This document shows positions 53,801-62,752 of a stretch of DNA of 64,000 nucleotides, in pieces. The translations under genes were made by a program, and so were the position numbers. Below the pieces are notes generated by a model. It was not told where the DNA came from. It worked only from the letters and a program-made list of their open reading frames with translations, and made no database searches. Where the stretch lies: positions 47,846-111,845 of the forward strand of contig NZ_LZJN01000156.1 of the NCBI RefSeq assembly GCF_001667735.1, read 5' to 3'. The DNA is from Mycobacterium sp. E183 (GTDB lineage Bacteria > Actinomycetota > Actinomycetes > Mycobacteriales > Mycobacteriaceae). Every line of letters starts with the position of its first letter. Positions within the stretch are counted from its first letter, which is position 1.

Positions 53801-55282
53801 ATGACCGCCACCATCAGCACCCCGCAATACCTGTTGGACCAGGCGCGGCGCCGGTTCACCCCATCGGTCAACAACTTTCCCGGCATGGGCGTCGCGGAGC
53901 GCAAGCTGCGCACCGTCCAGTTCCCCGAACACGTGTTGGCCCAGCCGCCGCCGGGCAGCGGGCTCAAACCGGTGGTGGGTGACGCGGGGCTGCCGGTGAT
54001 CGGGCACCTCATCGAGATGCTGCGCGGCGGCCCGGATTACCTGATGTTCCTGTACCAGACCAAAGGGCCGCTCGTCTTCGGCGACTCTCCCCTCCTGCCG
54101 TTCGTCGCGGCGCTGGGCCCCGACGCCGCCCAGGAGCTCTACTCGAACCGCAATAAGGACTACTCCCAGCAGGGCTGGACCCCGGTGATCGGCGCCTTCT
54201 TCAAGCGCGGCCTGATGCTGCTTGACTTCGAAGAGCACCTGTTCCACCGGCGAATCATGCAGGAGGCGTTCATCCGCTCCCGGCTCGCCGGTTACGTCGA
54301 GCACATGGACAGGGTGGTGTCGCAGGTCACCGCCGACGACTGGGTGATCGACGACCCGCGCTTCCTGCTCTACCCGGCGATGAAGGAGCTCACCCTCGAC
54401 ATCGCGTCGATGGTGTTCATGGGCCACGAGCCCGGCACCGATCGTGAGCTGGTGACCAAGGTGAACAGGGCGTTCACCATGACCGTCCGGGCCGGCAATG
54501 CGATCATTCGCAACCCGGTGCCGCCGTTCACGTGGTGGCGCGGAGTCCGGGCCCGACAACTGCTGGAGAACTACTTCGACGAACGAGTCAAGGAGCGCCG
54601 CGGCAAGGACGGCAGCGACCTGCTGACCGTGTTGTGCCAGACCGAGGACGAAGACGGCAACCGCTTCTCCGACGAGGACATCGTCAACCACATGATCTTC
54701 TTGATGATGGCCGCGCACGACACGTCCACCACCACCGCGACGAACATGGCTTACCAGCTCGCCGCGAATCCGCAGTGGCAGCAGCGCTGCCGCGACGAGT
54801 CCGACCGCCTCGGGGATGGACCGCTCGACATCGAATCGCTGGAGAAGCTGGAATCGCTGGATCTGGTGATGAACGAGTCGATCCGGCTGGTGACCCCGGT
54901 GCAGTGGGCCATGCGCCGGACGGTGCGCGACACCGAACTGCTGGGCCACTACCTACCGAAGGGCACCAACGTCACCGCGTTTCCGGGGGTGAACCACCTG
55001 CTACCCGAGATCTGGACCGACCCGTTGAAGTTCGACCCGGAACGGTTCACCGAGCCGCGCAACGAACACAAGCGGCACCGGTACGCGTGGACTCCGTTCG
55101 GCGGCGGCGCGCACAAGTGCATCGGCATGGTTTTCGGCCAGTTGGAGGTCAAGACGATCATGCATCGGCTGCTGCGTCGCTACCGGCTCGAGCTGCCCCG
55201 GCCGGGCTACGAGTCGAAGTGGGACTACCGCACCATCCCCATCCCGATGGACGGCATGCCGATCGTGCTGCGCCCCCTGTAG
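53801..55282 (+). CDS. cyp136: cytochrome P450 CYP136
   Basis: The 493-residue P450 has the I-helix MMAAHDTSTTTATN, ExxR in MNESIRL, and heme-binding FGGGAHKCIGMVFGQ with the axial Cys. ATG 53801 (MTATISTPQYLL) has AGGAG upstream; the longer frame starts in operator DNA. Substrate is unproven; an azole- or sterol-like ligand is possible since CYP136 resembles the CYP51 group. Confidence 0.93.
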   Translation: MTATISTPQYLLDQARRRFTPSVNNFPGMGVAERKLRTVQFPEHVLAQPPPGSGLKPVVGDAGLPVIGHLIEMLRGGPDYLMFLYQTKGPLVFGDSPLLPFVAALGPDAAQELYSNRNKDYSQQGWTPVIGAFFKRGLMLLDFEEHLFHRRIMQEAFIRSRLAGYVEHMDRVVSQVTADDWVIDDPRFLLYPAMKELTLDIASMVFMGHEPGTDRELVTKVNRAFTMTVRAGNAIIRNPVPPFTWWRGVRARQLLENYFDERVKERRGKDGSDLLTVLCQTEDEDGNRFSDEDIVNHMIFLMMAAHDTSTTTATNMAYQLAANPQWQQRCRDESDRLGDGPLDIESLEKLESLDLVMNESIRLVTPVQWAMRRTVRDTELLGHYLPKGTNVTAFPGVNHLLPEIWTDPLKFDPERFTEPRNEHKRHRYAWTPFGGGAHKCIGMVFGQLEVKTIMHRLLRRYRLELPRPGYESKWDYRTIPIPMDGMPIVLRPL

Positions 55283-55285
55283 GCC

Positions 55286-55780
55286 TCAGGCGAGCAGGCG
55301 GTTAGCGCAGGCGACCACCGCACGCAGCGCCGACTGCGTCGAATCGTCCGACCAGCCCATCGCCCATTCGGCGCGGGTCCCGTTGCTCCCGCAGACAAAC
55401 GTGACCGTGCGGCCGCCGGAGCCCAGCTGATGAAACTTGACGATCTCCACCGGGATTCCGTGATCGTGCAGCATCGCGCTCAACGCCGCGATCGGGCCGC
55501 TGCCGCCGGCGGTCGAGGTGCTGATGCGGTCACCGACGGCGATCACGGCCTGGAAGTTGCGGGCCTGCGGCCCCGGCCGCCTCTCGGTGTCGGTGCAGGC
55601 CCAGCTGCCCAGCCGGACGGGCCCGCCCGCGCGGGCGTAGGTCGCGACGAAATCATCCCAGGACATCGCGCCCGCCTGCTCCCGCAGGCCGCGGGGCAGC
55701 GGGGCGCCGAACTCCCGGGCGAACACCGCCGTGGCGGGGGCCGGAGTACTGGATTGAGCGAGCCGCTCGGGAATGGTCAT
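55286..55780 (-). CDS. orphan LeuA allosteric-domain protein
   Basis: The 164-residue protein matches the C-terminal regulatory domain of 2-isopropylmalate synthase (ARNFQAVIAVGDRISTSTAGGSGPIAALSAMLHDHG, VEIVKFHQLGSGGRTVTFVCGS). There is no catalytic TIM barrel and no synthase gene nearby. It may bind leucine or pair with LeuA. Upstream is a possible attenuator with tandem Leu codons. Convergent with cyp136, 3 bp apart. Confidence 0.75.
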   Translation of the reverse strand: MTIPERLAQSSTPAPATAVFAREFGAPLPRGLREQAGAMSWDDFVATYARAGGPVRLGSWACTDTERRPGPQARNFQAVIAVGDRISTSTAGGSGPIAALSAMLHDHGIPVEIVKFHQLGSGGRTVTFVCGSNGTRAEWAMGWSDDSTQSALRAVVACANRLLA

Positions 55781-55835
55781 GGTGCCGGTCTTCTTCGGTC
55801 GAAAGGAGTGACCGACGGCAGTAGCTTCCGACCCA

Positions 55836-55868
55836 CAGCGGGGGGTCGGTCTGGGTCAGACCCCGCTG
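55836..55868 (-). promoter_or_regulatory. 5' leader hairpin (possible attenuator)
   Basis: CAGCGGGG (55836-55843) and CCCCGCTG (55861-55868) form a strong stem, with an inner alternative pairing GGTCTG/CAGACC. It lies 56 bp before the LeuA-domain gene start and overlaps the end of the leader reading frame, as in amino-acid attenuators. Confidence 0.4.
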
Positions 55869-55906
55869 CGGGTGCTAGCTACTACGGCTCGATCGAGAAG
55901 ACGCAC
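55856..55906 (-). CDS. possible 16-residue leader peptide
   Basis: The frame reads (M)RLLDRAVVASTRSGV from GTG 55906 to TGA, with adjacent Leu codons CTT-CTC and adjacent Val codons GTA-GTA. It has no Shine-Dalgarno, which would fit a leaderless transcript. Its 3' end enters the hairpin before the LeuA-domain gene. Leu-codon leader peptides before leucine genes are known in actinobacteria. Confidence 0.4.
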   Translation of the reverse strand: MRLLDRAVVASTRSGV

Positions 55907-56095
55907 GAGCGCAGACTTTAGCCCTACACGGCCCTGACGTGCAAGTTCCGCCTCGCGTCATAACGCGGCGACCCGTCGCGAAATTCTTAAGAAATTTTGG
56001 TTTACGTGTGTGTAACAGGGGGTATGAGGCGAGGGCAACAGTCGTTCAACGGCTGTGCAACAACCCCTCGAAGGAATGATGAAAGAAGGCTCATC

Positions 56096-56284
56096 ATGAA
56101 GGCAAAGAGCATCAGGAAATCTCTTAAATCAGCCACCGTGGCCGTCGGGTTGGCCGCGGTGTTATTACTCCCGACTGGATGTGCTTCCTCAGCGGCCGGC
56201 AGCGGTGGACTGCTCGGCGGCACGGTCGGCGGCGGTAGTGGCGGTATTTTGGGTACGGTCGGCGGGATTGTCGGCGGCCTCTAA
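56096..56284 (+). CDS. small glycine-rich lipoprotein
   Basis: The 62-residue product starts at ATG 56096, preceded by AGAAGG. It has a Lys-rich N terminus (MKAKSIRKSLKSATVAVG), a hydrophobic run and an LPTGC lipobox, then a mature part of little but Gly, Ser, Leu and Val (GGLLGGTVGGGSGGILGTVGGIVGG). A strong terminator follows. Function unknown; codon use is less GC-biased near the start than the neighbours. Confidence 0.65.
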   Translation: MKAKSIRKSLKSATVAVGLAAVLLLPTGCASSAAGSGGLLGGTVGGGSGGILGTVGGIVGGL

Positions 56285-56295
56285 CTGATTTTCAG

Positions 56296-56327
56296 GCGGC
56301 CCTCGGGAAGCGATTCCCGGGGGCCGC
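56296..56327 (+). terminator. strong hairpin terminator
   Basis: GCGGCCCTCGGGAA pairs with TTCCCGGGGGCCGC (one mismatch) around a 4-nt loop, 12 bp after the lipoprotein stop and between convergent genes. Confidence 0.75.
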
Positions 56328-56332
56328 TTGCG

Positions 56333-57322
56333 TCATCCGGTCGGCCCGGCCGACGGCTCGAACCGCAGATACGCCTGAATGGTCGTACCGCTGGGCGTCG
56401 TATGCGTGCGCACCAGGTCCGAGATGGCGTTGACCAGATAAAGTCCCCGGCTGGCGGGACCGCACGGCCCCGGGTCCAGCCGGCCTACGAGCGGATCCTC
56501 GAAGCACCCGGTGTCGCGCGCCTCGCAGACCAGGTATCCGTCGTCTCGCCAGAAGGCGAGCTGACAGGCTCCGTCGGTGTACATCAAGCTGTTGCTGGCC
56601 AGCTCGGTGGCGACCAGTTGCAGATCTTCGATTCCGTCCTGCGACAAGCCAATCCATCCGGCGTAGTTGACGGCGAAGGACCGTGCGGGACTGAGGTCCG
56701 CCGACTTGCTCACCGTGTAGGTGACGGCCCCCGGCTTGGCGGGCAGCGGCCGGTTGCAGCGCTGCAAGGCGGCATCGGGCGCGTAGTCGGCGCTGCGCTG
56801 CAGGGCGCCGCCCCGCCACAGCAGAGGGTGTGTCGCCCGCACGTCCGCGAGCACATCGTCGTCGAGCCGGCTTCCGTCGTAGAGGCACAGCCCGGTCACC
56901 TGGTAGCCGTCCATGGCCCCGTTGACCAGCGCCTCGTGCTCCACGCAGGCGACCAACTCTTCCTCGGTGCGGCCGGGCCAGGCGAGTTGACTGACGATGC
57001 GCACCCGCCGGTCGGGGTGGTCATCGACGAAAGACCCCTCCATGGCCATGAATCGGCTCGGGTTGCGCCCCGCCTCGGTGATGTCGAGCAGTTGGAGATC
57101 GCCCGGCAGCTCGCCCGGGCCGAGCGCGTCGTGCAGCAAGACCAACTTGTCGGACGGCACCGCAACCAGTACCGCCTCGTCCATCGCCAACCCGTCGCTG
57201 ACGAAGCGGGTGACGAAATCCAGGTACTCCTGCTGGGATTGGTAGATGAGTGCGGAGTGGACGAAGCCGAGCTGGCCAATTTCGGTGCCCGTCGTCACTC
57301 CAGGACTCTCGCTTTCGATCAC
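56333..57322 (-). CDS. MEDS-domain protein with RsbW-like HATPase
   Basis: The 329-residue protein has an N-terminal MEDS sensory domain (HSALIYQSQQEYLDFVTRFVSDGLAMDEAVLVAVPSDKL, about residues 20-190) and a C-terminal GHKL ATPase of the anti-sigma type (IEDLQLVATELASNSLMYTDG as N-box; RGLYLVNAISDLVRTH). It lacks a histidine phosphoacceptor domain. Such proteins act as serine kinases or anti-sigma factors. No sigma or anti-anti-sigma gene is adjacent. Confidence 0.78.
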   Translation of the reverse strand: MIESESPGVTTGTEIGQLGFVHSALIYQSQQEYLDFVTRFVSDGLAMDEAVLVAVPSDKLVLLHDALGPGELPGDLQLLDITEAGRNPSRFMAMEGSFVDDHPDRRVRIVSQLAWPGRTEEELVACVEHEALVNGAMDGYQVTGLCLYDGSRLDDDVLADVRATHPLLWRGGALQRSADYAPDAALQRCNRPLPAKPGAVTYTVSKSADLSPARSFAVNYAGWIGLSQDGIEDLQLVATELASNSLMYTDGACQLAFWRDDGYLVCEARDTGCFEDPLVGRLDPGPCGPASRGLYLVNAISDLVRTHTTPSGTTIQAYLRFEPSAGPTG

Positions 57323-57430
57323 TGAATGCCAACCCCCTGCTGGACCGGCCGTTAAGTTCTCCCTCCCCAGTACCCGCGGCGGGCCTTCGCTATACCGAGC
57401 TGCAGATCACATCTGAGAACTCAGTATTCG

Positions 57431-58861
57431 CTAAAGCCACCAGGAGGCGGCCGCGTCCAGATGACGGCGCACGCGGTAGCGGGCCAGGCTCTCGTCACCG
57501 GCCTCGATCGCGTCGGCAATCCGCTGGTGAGCGTGGTGAACGGCCAGGACGTCCGCCCAGGTCGGCGGCGCCTGCCCGGTGCTGGACCAGTGCCGCCGGA
57601 ACAACTCGACGATGATGCGCAGAAACAGGTCGAGCAGCGTGTTGCCGGCCAGCTGGGCCAGTCCGACGTGAAACCGGAACTCCTCCGCCGAGGCGTCCGC
57701 CACATCGCCGGGCGTTTCCTCGACGTCGGACCGATGCGCGGCCACAAAGGCGGCCACTTCCGGTTCGCCGCACCGCTTGACGACCTTGGCGACGTTGTCG
57801 ATCTCGATGGCGTCCCGGACGCAACGGAGGTCTTCGCGACTCGGGTCGCGGTACTGCAGGTATAAGGCAATGGTGTCGATGCTGGCCTGCGCCCGGGGCC
57901 TGGCGATGACGAGGCCGCCACCGGGCCCGCGGCGCATGTGCGCGATCGAGTGATATTCGAGCAGCCGCACCGCTTCCCGGAGCACCGCGCGGCTCACCCG
58001 GTACCGCTCGAGAAGGGCCGTCTCGGTGCCGAAGACGGATCCGACCTGCCAGCCGCTGGCAGCGATGTCGTCGCCGATCGTGGCCGCCAGCATCTCCGCC
58101 AGCTTGCCGCGGGGCACCTCGATGTTGAGCGGCCGCGGCTTGCGCCGCCGGCTCGGGGCGCCGGGGTGGTGGTGCTGTAGCCACGCGGTCACGGCCTCGA
58201 CGTGCCGCTGGCTGAGCGTTTTGGCGCGCGCCGAGTCGCCGGCGGTGACGGCCTCGACGAGCTCGGAGTGGTCGATGTGCATCCGGTCGATCGCCTCGGT
58301 GGCCTCGGTGGCCGAGTCGGTCCGCGACTGCAGGGCATACCGGGTGGTGAGGCGCATCAGCACGTTGACAAAGAGTTGCAGGACCGGGTTTTTCGATTGC
58401 TCGGCCAACGCGATGTGGAACTCGTCCCGCGGCGTGGGGAGCCCCGGCCTCCACTCCTCTTCGCCCCGCAGCACCGCCCGCAACCGGGCGATGCCCGCCT
58501 CGTCGATCCGTTCCGCGGCCAGCGAAGCCGCCAGCGGTTCGAGCACAAGGCGCGCGTTGAGCAGGTCGCCCAGGGTGGTGCCGAGGTATTCGAGATAGAT
58601 CACGACGGCGCGGGTGGCGGGCCCGGCATCGGGCTCGCAGATGATCAGACCGCCACCGGGCCCGCGGCGCATGCGGGCGACCTGATGGTGTTCGACGAGC
58701 CGGACGGCCTCGCGCAGGACCGAGCGACTCACCCCGAAGCGCTCTTGCAACGCGTGCTCGGAACCGAGCGATTCGCCGATGGCCCAACCGCGGCGAACGA
58801 TCTCCGCCTCGAGGTCCCGCGCGATTCCGGAAGCCAGTTTGTTCGCGAGGCCGGTACTCAT
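57431..58861 (-). CDS. tandem GntR (FadR-type) regulator, Rv3060c-like
   Basis: The 476-residue protein contains two full FadR-like units. First: ERFGVSRSVLREAVRLVEHHQVARMRRGPGGGLII with an FCD domain to about 240. Second: ERYRVSRAVLREAVRLLEYHSIAHMRRGPGGGLVI with another FCD domain. It is a covalent pseudo-dimer. FCD domains bind metal-carboxylates or acyl ligands; the neighbouring thiolase and fadE22 suggest control of lipid oxidation. ATG 58861 chosen; the open frame upstream is a shadow of the thiolase gene. Confidence 0.87.
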   Translation of the reverse strand: MSTGLANKLASGIARDLEAEIVRRGWAIGESLGSEHALQERFGVSRSVLREAVRLVEHHQVARMRRGPGGGLIICEPDAGPATRAVVIYLEYLGTTLGDLLNARLVLEPLAASLAAERIDEAGIARLRAVLRGEEEWRPGLPTPRDEFHIALAEQSKNPVLQLFVNVLMRLTTRYALQSRTDSATEATEAIDRMHIDHSELVEAVTAGDSARAKTLSQRHVEAVTAWLQHHHPGAPSRRRKPRPLNIEVPRGKLAEMLAATIGDDIAASGWQVGSVFGTETALLERYRVSRAVLREAVRLLEYHSIAHMRRGPGGGLVIARPRAQASIDTIALYLQYRDPSREDLRCVRDAIEIDNVAKVVKRCGEPEVAAFVAAHRSDVEETPGDVADASAEEFRFHVGLAQLAGNTLLDLFLRIIVELFRRHWSSTGQAPPTWADVLAVHHAHQRIADAIEAGDESLARYRVRRHLDAAASWWL

Positions 58862-58893
58862 ATCAAGCCCAACGGCGTCGGGCGCAGGGGATT

Positions 58894-60087
58894 TCAGCAT
58901 GTGAGCAACATGCAGCCGGCGACGGGCCCGCCGCCGACCGACACGACGCCGACGTCCGGGCGACGCGATACCTGCCGCTCCCCCGCTTCCCCGCGCAACT
59001 GCAGACAACCCTCGTGCAACGCCCAGTAACCGTGCATGCGCCCCGCCGACAGCTGGCCGCCGTAGGTGTTGAGGGGAAGGTCCCCGTCTCGGGCGATTCG
59101 GGCGCCGCCATCGACGTAGGGCCCGGCCTCGCCGTCGCCGCAGATTCCCAGGGCTTCCAGCCAGGCGAGGGTGAGATAGGTGAAGCCGTCGTACAATTCG
59201 GCGACCTTGAGGTCGGCCGGTTTCAGGTCCGTGCGCGACCACATCTGCGCCGTCGCGTCCGACATCGCCATCTTCGGGTAGTCGTCGCGGTGGAACCAGC
59301 CCCCGGCGCCGTCGGACCCGCCGATCGCCTCCACCGCCACCGCGCGATGGGGGCAATCCCGGGTGTAATCCGTGTGCGAGACCACCACCGCAATCGAGCC
59401 GTCGATCGGGACATCGCAGTCCAGCAGGCCGAACGGGGTGGAGACCGGCCGCGCGCTCAGGTAGTCGGCCATCGTCATCGGGTCGCGATACACGGCGCGC
59501 GGATTCAGGGCGGCGTTGCGCCTGCCGTTCAGGGCGACCCAGCCCAGCTGTTGCTTGGTGGTCCCATACAACTCCATGTGGCGCCGGCAGTTCAGCGCCA
59601 GCCAATTCGCGGCGGAATAGGCGTTGGCCGCGACCAGGTCGTTGACGTCGTCCATCGCGCCCACGGCGGGCCGTTCCGCACCCTCCGGCGTCTCGAACAT
59701 CCGGGCCAGCGGCGGCGCGGGCGCGTTCTCCTGCGGCTTCACCGGGACGGTGCCGCCGAGCATTTGGATGGTCCGGTACACCACCACGTGCCGGGCGCGA
59801 CGTTCGGCGACGGCGCGGCACGCCGACATCACCGGGCTGAGCAAGCCGCCGGTGCCGAAGCCGGATCCGCAATCGGCCGCTTCGATCCGCAGTTGGGCGT
59901 TGACCTCTGCGGCGGGGGTGTCGCCCAGCGTCGCGATGCCGTCGATGTCGGCGGGGGCCAAGCCGGCGTCTTCGATGGCGGAACGCACCGCCTCCATGGT
60001 CAGGTCCACGCCCGCGATGCCGGTGCGCCGGCCGATCCGAGAGATGCCGATGCCGGACAGGATCGCGTCCTTCTCGAAATGCGTCAT
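58894..60087 (-). CDS. thiolase-like lipid-transfer protein
   Basis: The 397-residue thiolase-fold protein (SCP-x thiolase/lipid-transfer group) starts at ATG 60087 (MTHFEKDAILSGIGIS). Features: GIAGVDLTMEAVRSAIEDAGL, ANAYSAANWLALNCRRHMELYG, AELYDGFTYLTLAWLEALG, NTYGGQLSAGRMHGYWALHEG. The usual catalytic Cys region near residue 90 reads SPVMSACRAVAERRARHVVVY. Paired with a divergent OB-fold gene, as in steroid side-chain thiolase and aldolase systems. Confidence 0.8.
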   Translation of the reverse strand: MTHFEKDAILSGIGISRIGRRTGIAGVDLTMEAVRSAIEDAGLAPADIDGIATLGDTPAAEVNAQLRIEAADCGSGFGTGGLLSPVMSACRAVAERRARHVVVYRTIQMLGGTVPVKPQENAPAPPLARMFETPEGAERPAVGAMDDVNDLVAANAYSAANWLALNCRRHMELYGTTKQQLGWVALNGRRNAALNPRAVYRDPMTMADYLSARPVSTPFGLLDCDVPIDGSIAVVVSHTDYTRDCPHRAVAVEAIGGSDGAGGWFHRDDYPKMAMSDATAQMWSRTDLKPADLKVAELYDGFTYLTLAWLEALGICGDGEAGPYVDGGARIARDGDLPLNTYGGQLSAGRMHGYWALHEGCLQLRGEAGERQVSRRPDVGVVSVGGGPVAGCMLLTC

Positions 60088-60136
60088 GCACACCGCCCGT
60101 CAGACCATCGAATCAATTGAGTGTACTGTATTCGTC

Positions 60137-60472
60137 GTGCCGGACGAGCCGCTGCTCATCGAATACTGCGAGGACTGCGCGCGCTGGGTGCATCCGCCTG
60201 CCGGCGAATGCCGCACGTGCAAAGCCCCGCTGGTCGCCCGGCCCGTCTCCGGGCGTGGCACCGTGTTCACCTTTACGGTGAACCATCACCCGTACAACCC
60301 GGAGATCCCGGTTCCGTACGTGATCGCCATCGTCGAACTCGCCGAACAAGAGGGCCTGCGGGTGGCCGCCAATGTCGTTGACTGCGAACCCGATTCGGTC
60401 ACGTGCGGTATGCCCGTCGCGATCCGGCCGGACAGGGGCAGCGGCGGGGCTCCGCTGTTCGCACCCACCTGA
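60137..60472 (+). CDS. Zn-ribbon/OB-fold (DUF35) protein
   Basis: The 111-residue protein has a rubredoxin-like zinc ribbon (YCEDCARWVHPPAGECRTCKAP, four Cys) and an OB-fold (GRGTVFTFTVNHHPYNPEIPVPYVIAIVEL). DUF35 proteins form complexes with SCP-type thiolases; the divergent thiolase-like gene is the obvious partner. GTG 60137 lies close to the likely promoter without a clear ribosome binding site. Confidence 0.82.
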   Translation: MPDEPLLIEYCEDCARWVHPPAGECRTCKAPLVARPVSGRGTVFTFTVNHHPYNPEIPVPYVIAIVELAEQEGLRVAANVVDCEPDSVTCGMPVAIRPDRGSGGAPLFAPT

Positions 60473-60481
60473 GCGAGGCAG

Positions 60482-62644
60482 CTAGTTGATCAGCGGGTCG
60501 CGCGGCATGCCGAGGATCCGCTCGGCGATCTGATTGCGGGTGACTTCCGAGGTGCCGCCGGCGATCGCCATGCCGCGTGCGCCCATCGCCAGCCTGCCCA
60601 CCACCGCACCGGGGCCATCCATGAGTGCGACCTCCGGGCCGGCCAGCACCGCCCAGATCGCGGCCCCGTCGACCATGTGCTCGGCCAGCTTCAGCTTGGT
60701 GATGTTGCCTTCCGGGCCGGGCCCGGCCCCCTCGACGCTGCGGGCCGCGCGACGCAGGTTCAGCAACCGCAGCGCATGGTCGTCGGCGAGGAAGGATCCG
60801 ATCCGGACCGGCGCTCCCGCCAGGCGGTCCGACTGCTGCGCGAGCTGGACCAGGGTGGGCGCCAATCCCTCGTAGAACGACCCGCTGCCGCCGATGCTGA
60901 CCCGCTCGTTGCCGAGCGTCGCCCGGGCGACGGTCCAGCCGGAGTTGGGCGCCCCGACGACGTCCTCGTCGGGGACGAAGACGTCGTTGAAGAACACCTC
61001 GTTGAACTCCGAGCCGCCGGTGATCTGCCGCAGCGGGCGCACCTCGACGCCCGGGCCCTTCATGTCGATGATGACGGTGGTGATGCCGGCGTGCTTGGGG
61101 GCGTCCGGATCGGTGCGCACGGTGGCCAGGCCGCGCGCGCAGTACTGCGCGCCGCTGGTCCAGACCTTCTGCCCGTTGATCTTCCAGCCGCCGTCCACCC
61201 GGGTGGCGCGGGTCTTCACGGACGCCGCGTCGGAGCCGGCCTCGGGCTCGGAGAACAGCTGGCACCAGATCTCTTCCTGGCGCAGCGCCTTCTCCACGAA
61301 TCTTTCGATCTGCCAATCGGTTCCGTGCTGGATCAGGGTGAGGATCACCCAGCCGGTGATCGAGTAGTCGGGGCGCTTGATGCCGGCCGCGCGGAATTCC
61401 TCCTCGATGACCAGCTGCTCCACCGCGTCGGCGGCGCGACCCCAGGGCTTCGGCCAGTGCGGCATGACGTAGCCCGTCTCGATCAGCTTGTCGCGCTGCG
61501 CCGCTTTGTCCAGGGCGGCGATCTCGGCGGCGTCGGCGTGGATCCGGGTGCGCAGTTCCTCGGCCTCGGCAGGCAGGTCCAGGCTGTTCTCCCGTTTGGC
61601 GCCTGCGGCGGTGCGCTCGAAGACATCCCGGGCCGGCGCGTCGCCACCGAACAGCGCCCCAACCACCAGCGCGCGGCGCAGGTGCAGATGCGCGTCGTGC
61701 TCCCAGGTGAAGCCGATGCCGCCGTGCACCTGGATGTTCAGCTCGGCGTTGCGCGCATAGGCGGGGAACGCCAGGGCCGCCGCCACCGCGGCGGCGAGCC
61801 GGAACTGGTCCTCGTCCTCGGACGCCGCCCGCGAGGCGTCCCACACCGCGGCGACGCCCGATTCGGCCGCCACCAGCATGTTGGCGCAATGATGCTTCAC
61901 CGCTTGGAATGTCGCGATGGTGCGCCCGAATTGCTGCCGCACCTTGGCATAGTCCACGGCGGCGTCGACGCAGTCCGCCGCGCCGCCCACCGCCTCGGCG
62001 GCCAACAACGTCCGGGCCCGGGCCAGCGCGGAAGCCCGCCCGCCGGTCAGGATGTCGTCGGCGCCGACGTTGACGTTCTCCAGGCGCACGCGTCCGGAAC
62101 GCCGGGTCGGGTCGAAGTTGTTCGGCACCTCGACCGATACGCCGGCACGGTCACGCTCCAACAGCAGCACGTCCTCGCCTGCGGCGATCAGCAACAGCTC
62201 GGCCAGCCCGGCGCCCAGCACGATCCCGGCGTCACCGTCGGCGACGCCGTTCTTGAGGCGCACCTCCCCGTCCAGACCGATTCCAGCGGTCACGGTCCCG
62301 TCGATCAAGCCGGGCAGCAGCCGCGACTTCTGTTCGGCGCTGCCATCTTTGGCGATCACCGCCGACGCGATCACGGTCGGCACGAACGGCCCCGGCGCTA
62401 CGGCCCGGCCGAGTTCTTCGACCACCACCACGAGTTCGGGCAGCCCGAAGCCGGATCCGCCGTGCTCTTCGTCGATGTGCAGGCCGAGCCAGCCCAGCTC
62501 GACCAGGTTCTGCCAGAACGCCGGCCGGGATTCCTCCGCGGCGTCGAGCAGCGAACGCGCCGCCCAACGGGCCTTCTGCGAGGTCAGGAACGCGCGGGCG
62601 ACCCCGGCGAGTTCGCGGTGGTCGTCGGTCAGTGCGATACCCAT
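60482..62644 (-). CDS. fadE22: fused acyl-CoA dehydrogenase FadE22
   Basis: The 720-residue protein is two acyl-CoA dehydrogenase modules joined. The N-terminal half (about 1-350) shows NIQVHGGIGFTWEHDAHLHLRRA. The C-terminal half (about 375-720) shows CQLFSEPEAGSDAASVKTRATRVDGGWKINGQKVWTSGA, NEVFFNDVFVP and GGTSEVTRNQIAERILGMPRD. In M. tuberculosis most FadE proteins of steroid routes are heterodimers; fusion gives the pair in one chain. Convergent with the OB-fold gene. Confidence 0.9.
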   Translation of the reverse strand: MGIALTDDHRELAGVARAFLTSQKARWAARSLLDAAEESRPAFWQNLVELGWLGLHIDEEHGGSGFGLPELVVVVEELGRAVAPGPFVPTVIASAVIAKDGSAEQKSRLLPGLIDGTVTAGIGLDGEVRLKNGVADGDAGIVLGAGLAELLLIAAGEDVLLLERDRAGVSVEVPNNFDPTRRSGRVRLENVNVGADDILTGGRASALARARTLLAAEAVGGAADCVDAAVDYAKVRQQFGRTIATFQAVKHHCANMLVAAESGVAAVWDASRAASEDEDQFRLAAAVAAALAFPAYARNAELNIQVHGGIGFTWEHDAHLHLRRALVVGALFGGDAPARDVFERTAAGAKRENSLDLPAEAEELRTRIHADAAEIAALDKAAQRDKLIETGYVMPHWPKPWGRAADAVEQLVIEEEFRAAGIKRPDYSITGWVILTLIQHGTDWQIERFVEKALRQEEIWCQLFSEPEAGSDAASVKTRATRVDGGWKINGQKVWTSGAQYCARGLATVRTDPDAPKHAGITTVIIDMKGPGVEVRPLRQITGGSEFNEVFFNDVFVPDEDVVGAPNSGWTVARATLGNERVSIGGSGSFYEGLAPTLVQLAQQSDRLAGAPVRIGSFLADDHALRLLNLRRAARSVEGAGPGPEGNITKLKLAEHMVDGAAIWAVLAGPEVALMDGPGAVVGRLAMGARGMAIAGGTSEVTRNQIAERILGMPRDPLIN

Positions 62645-62752
62645 GAGGGGCCCTCCTCGCTACCGGCTGGGTAGCCTGCCCCGCTTCGAGGGGAAGCGGG
62701 GCGGCTGCCTAAAGAGTGTACTTAATGCGGGGAGGGCGACCCGTGGGGGTGG

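Noticed and set aside
57431..60091. Single 886-codon frame joining GntR and upstream sequence
   Set aside because: The upstream half is out of frame with the certain thiolase gene and is Arg-rich; the GntR protein starts at 58861.
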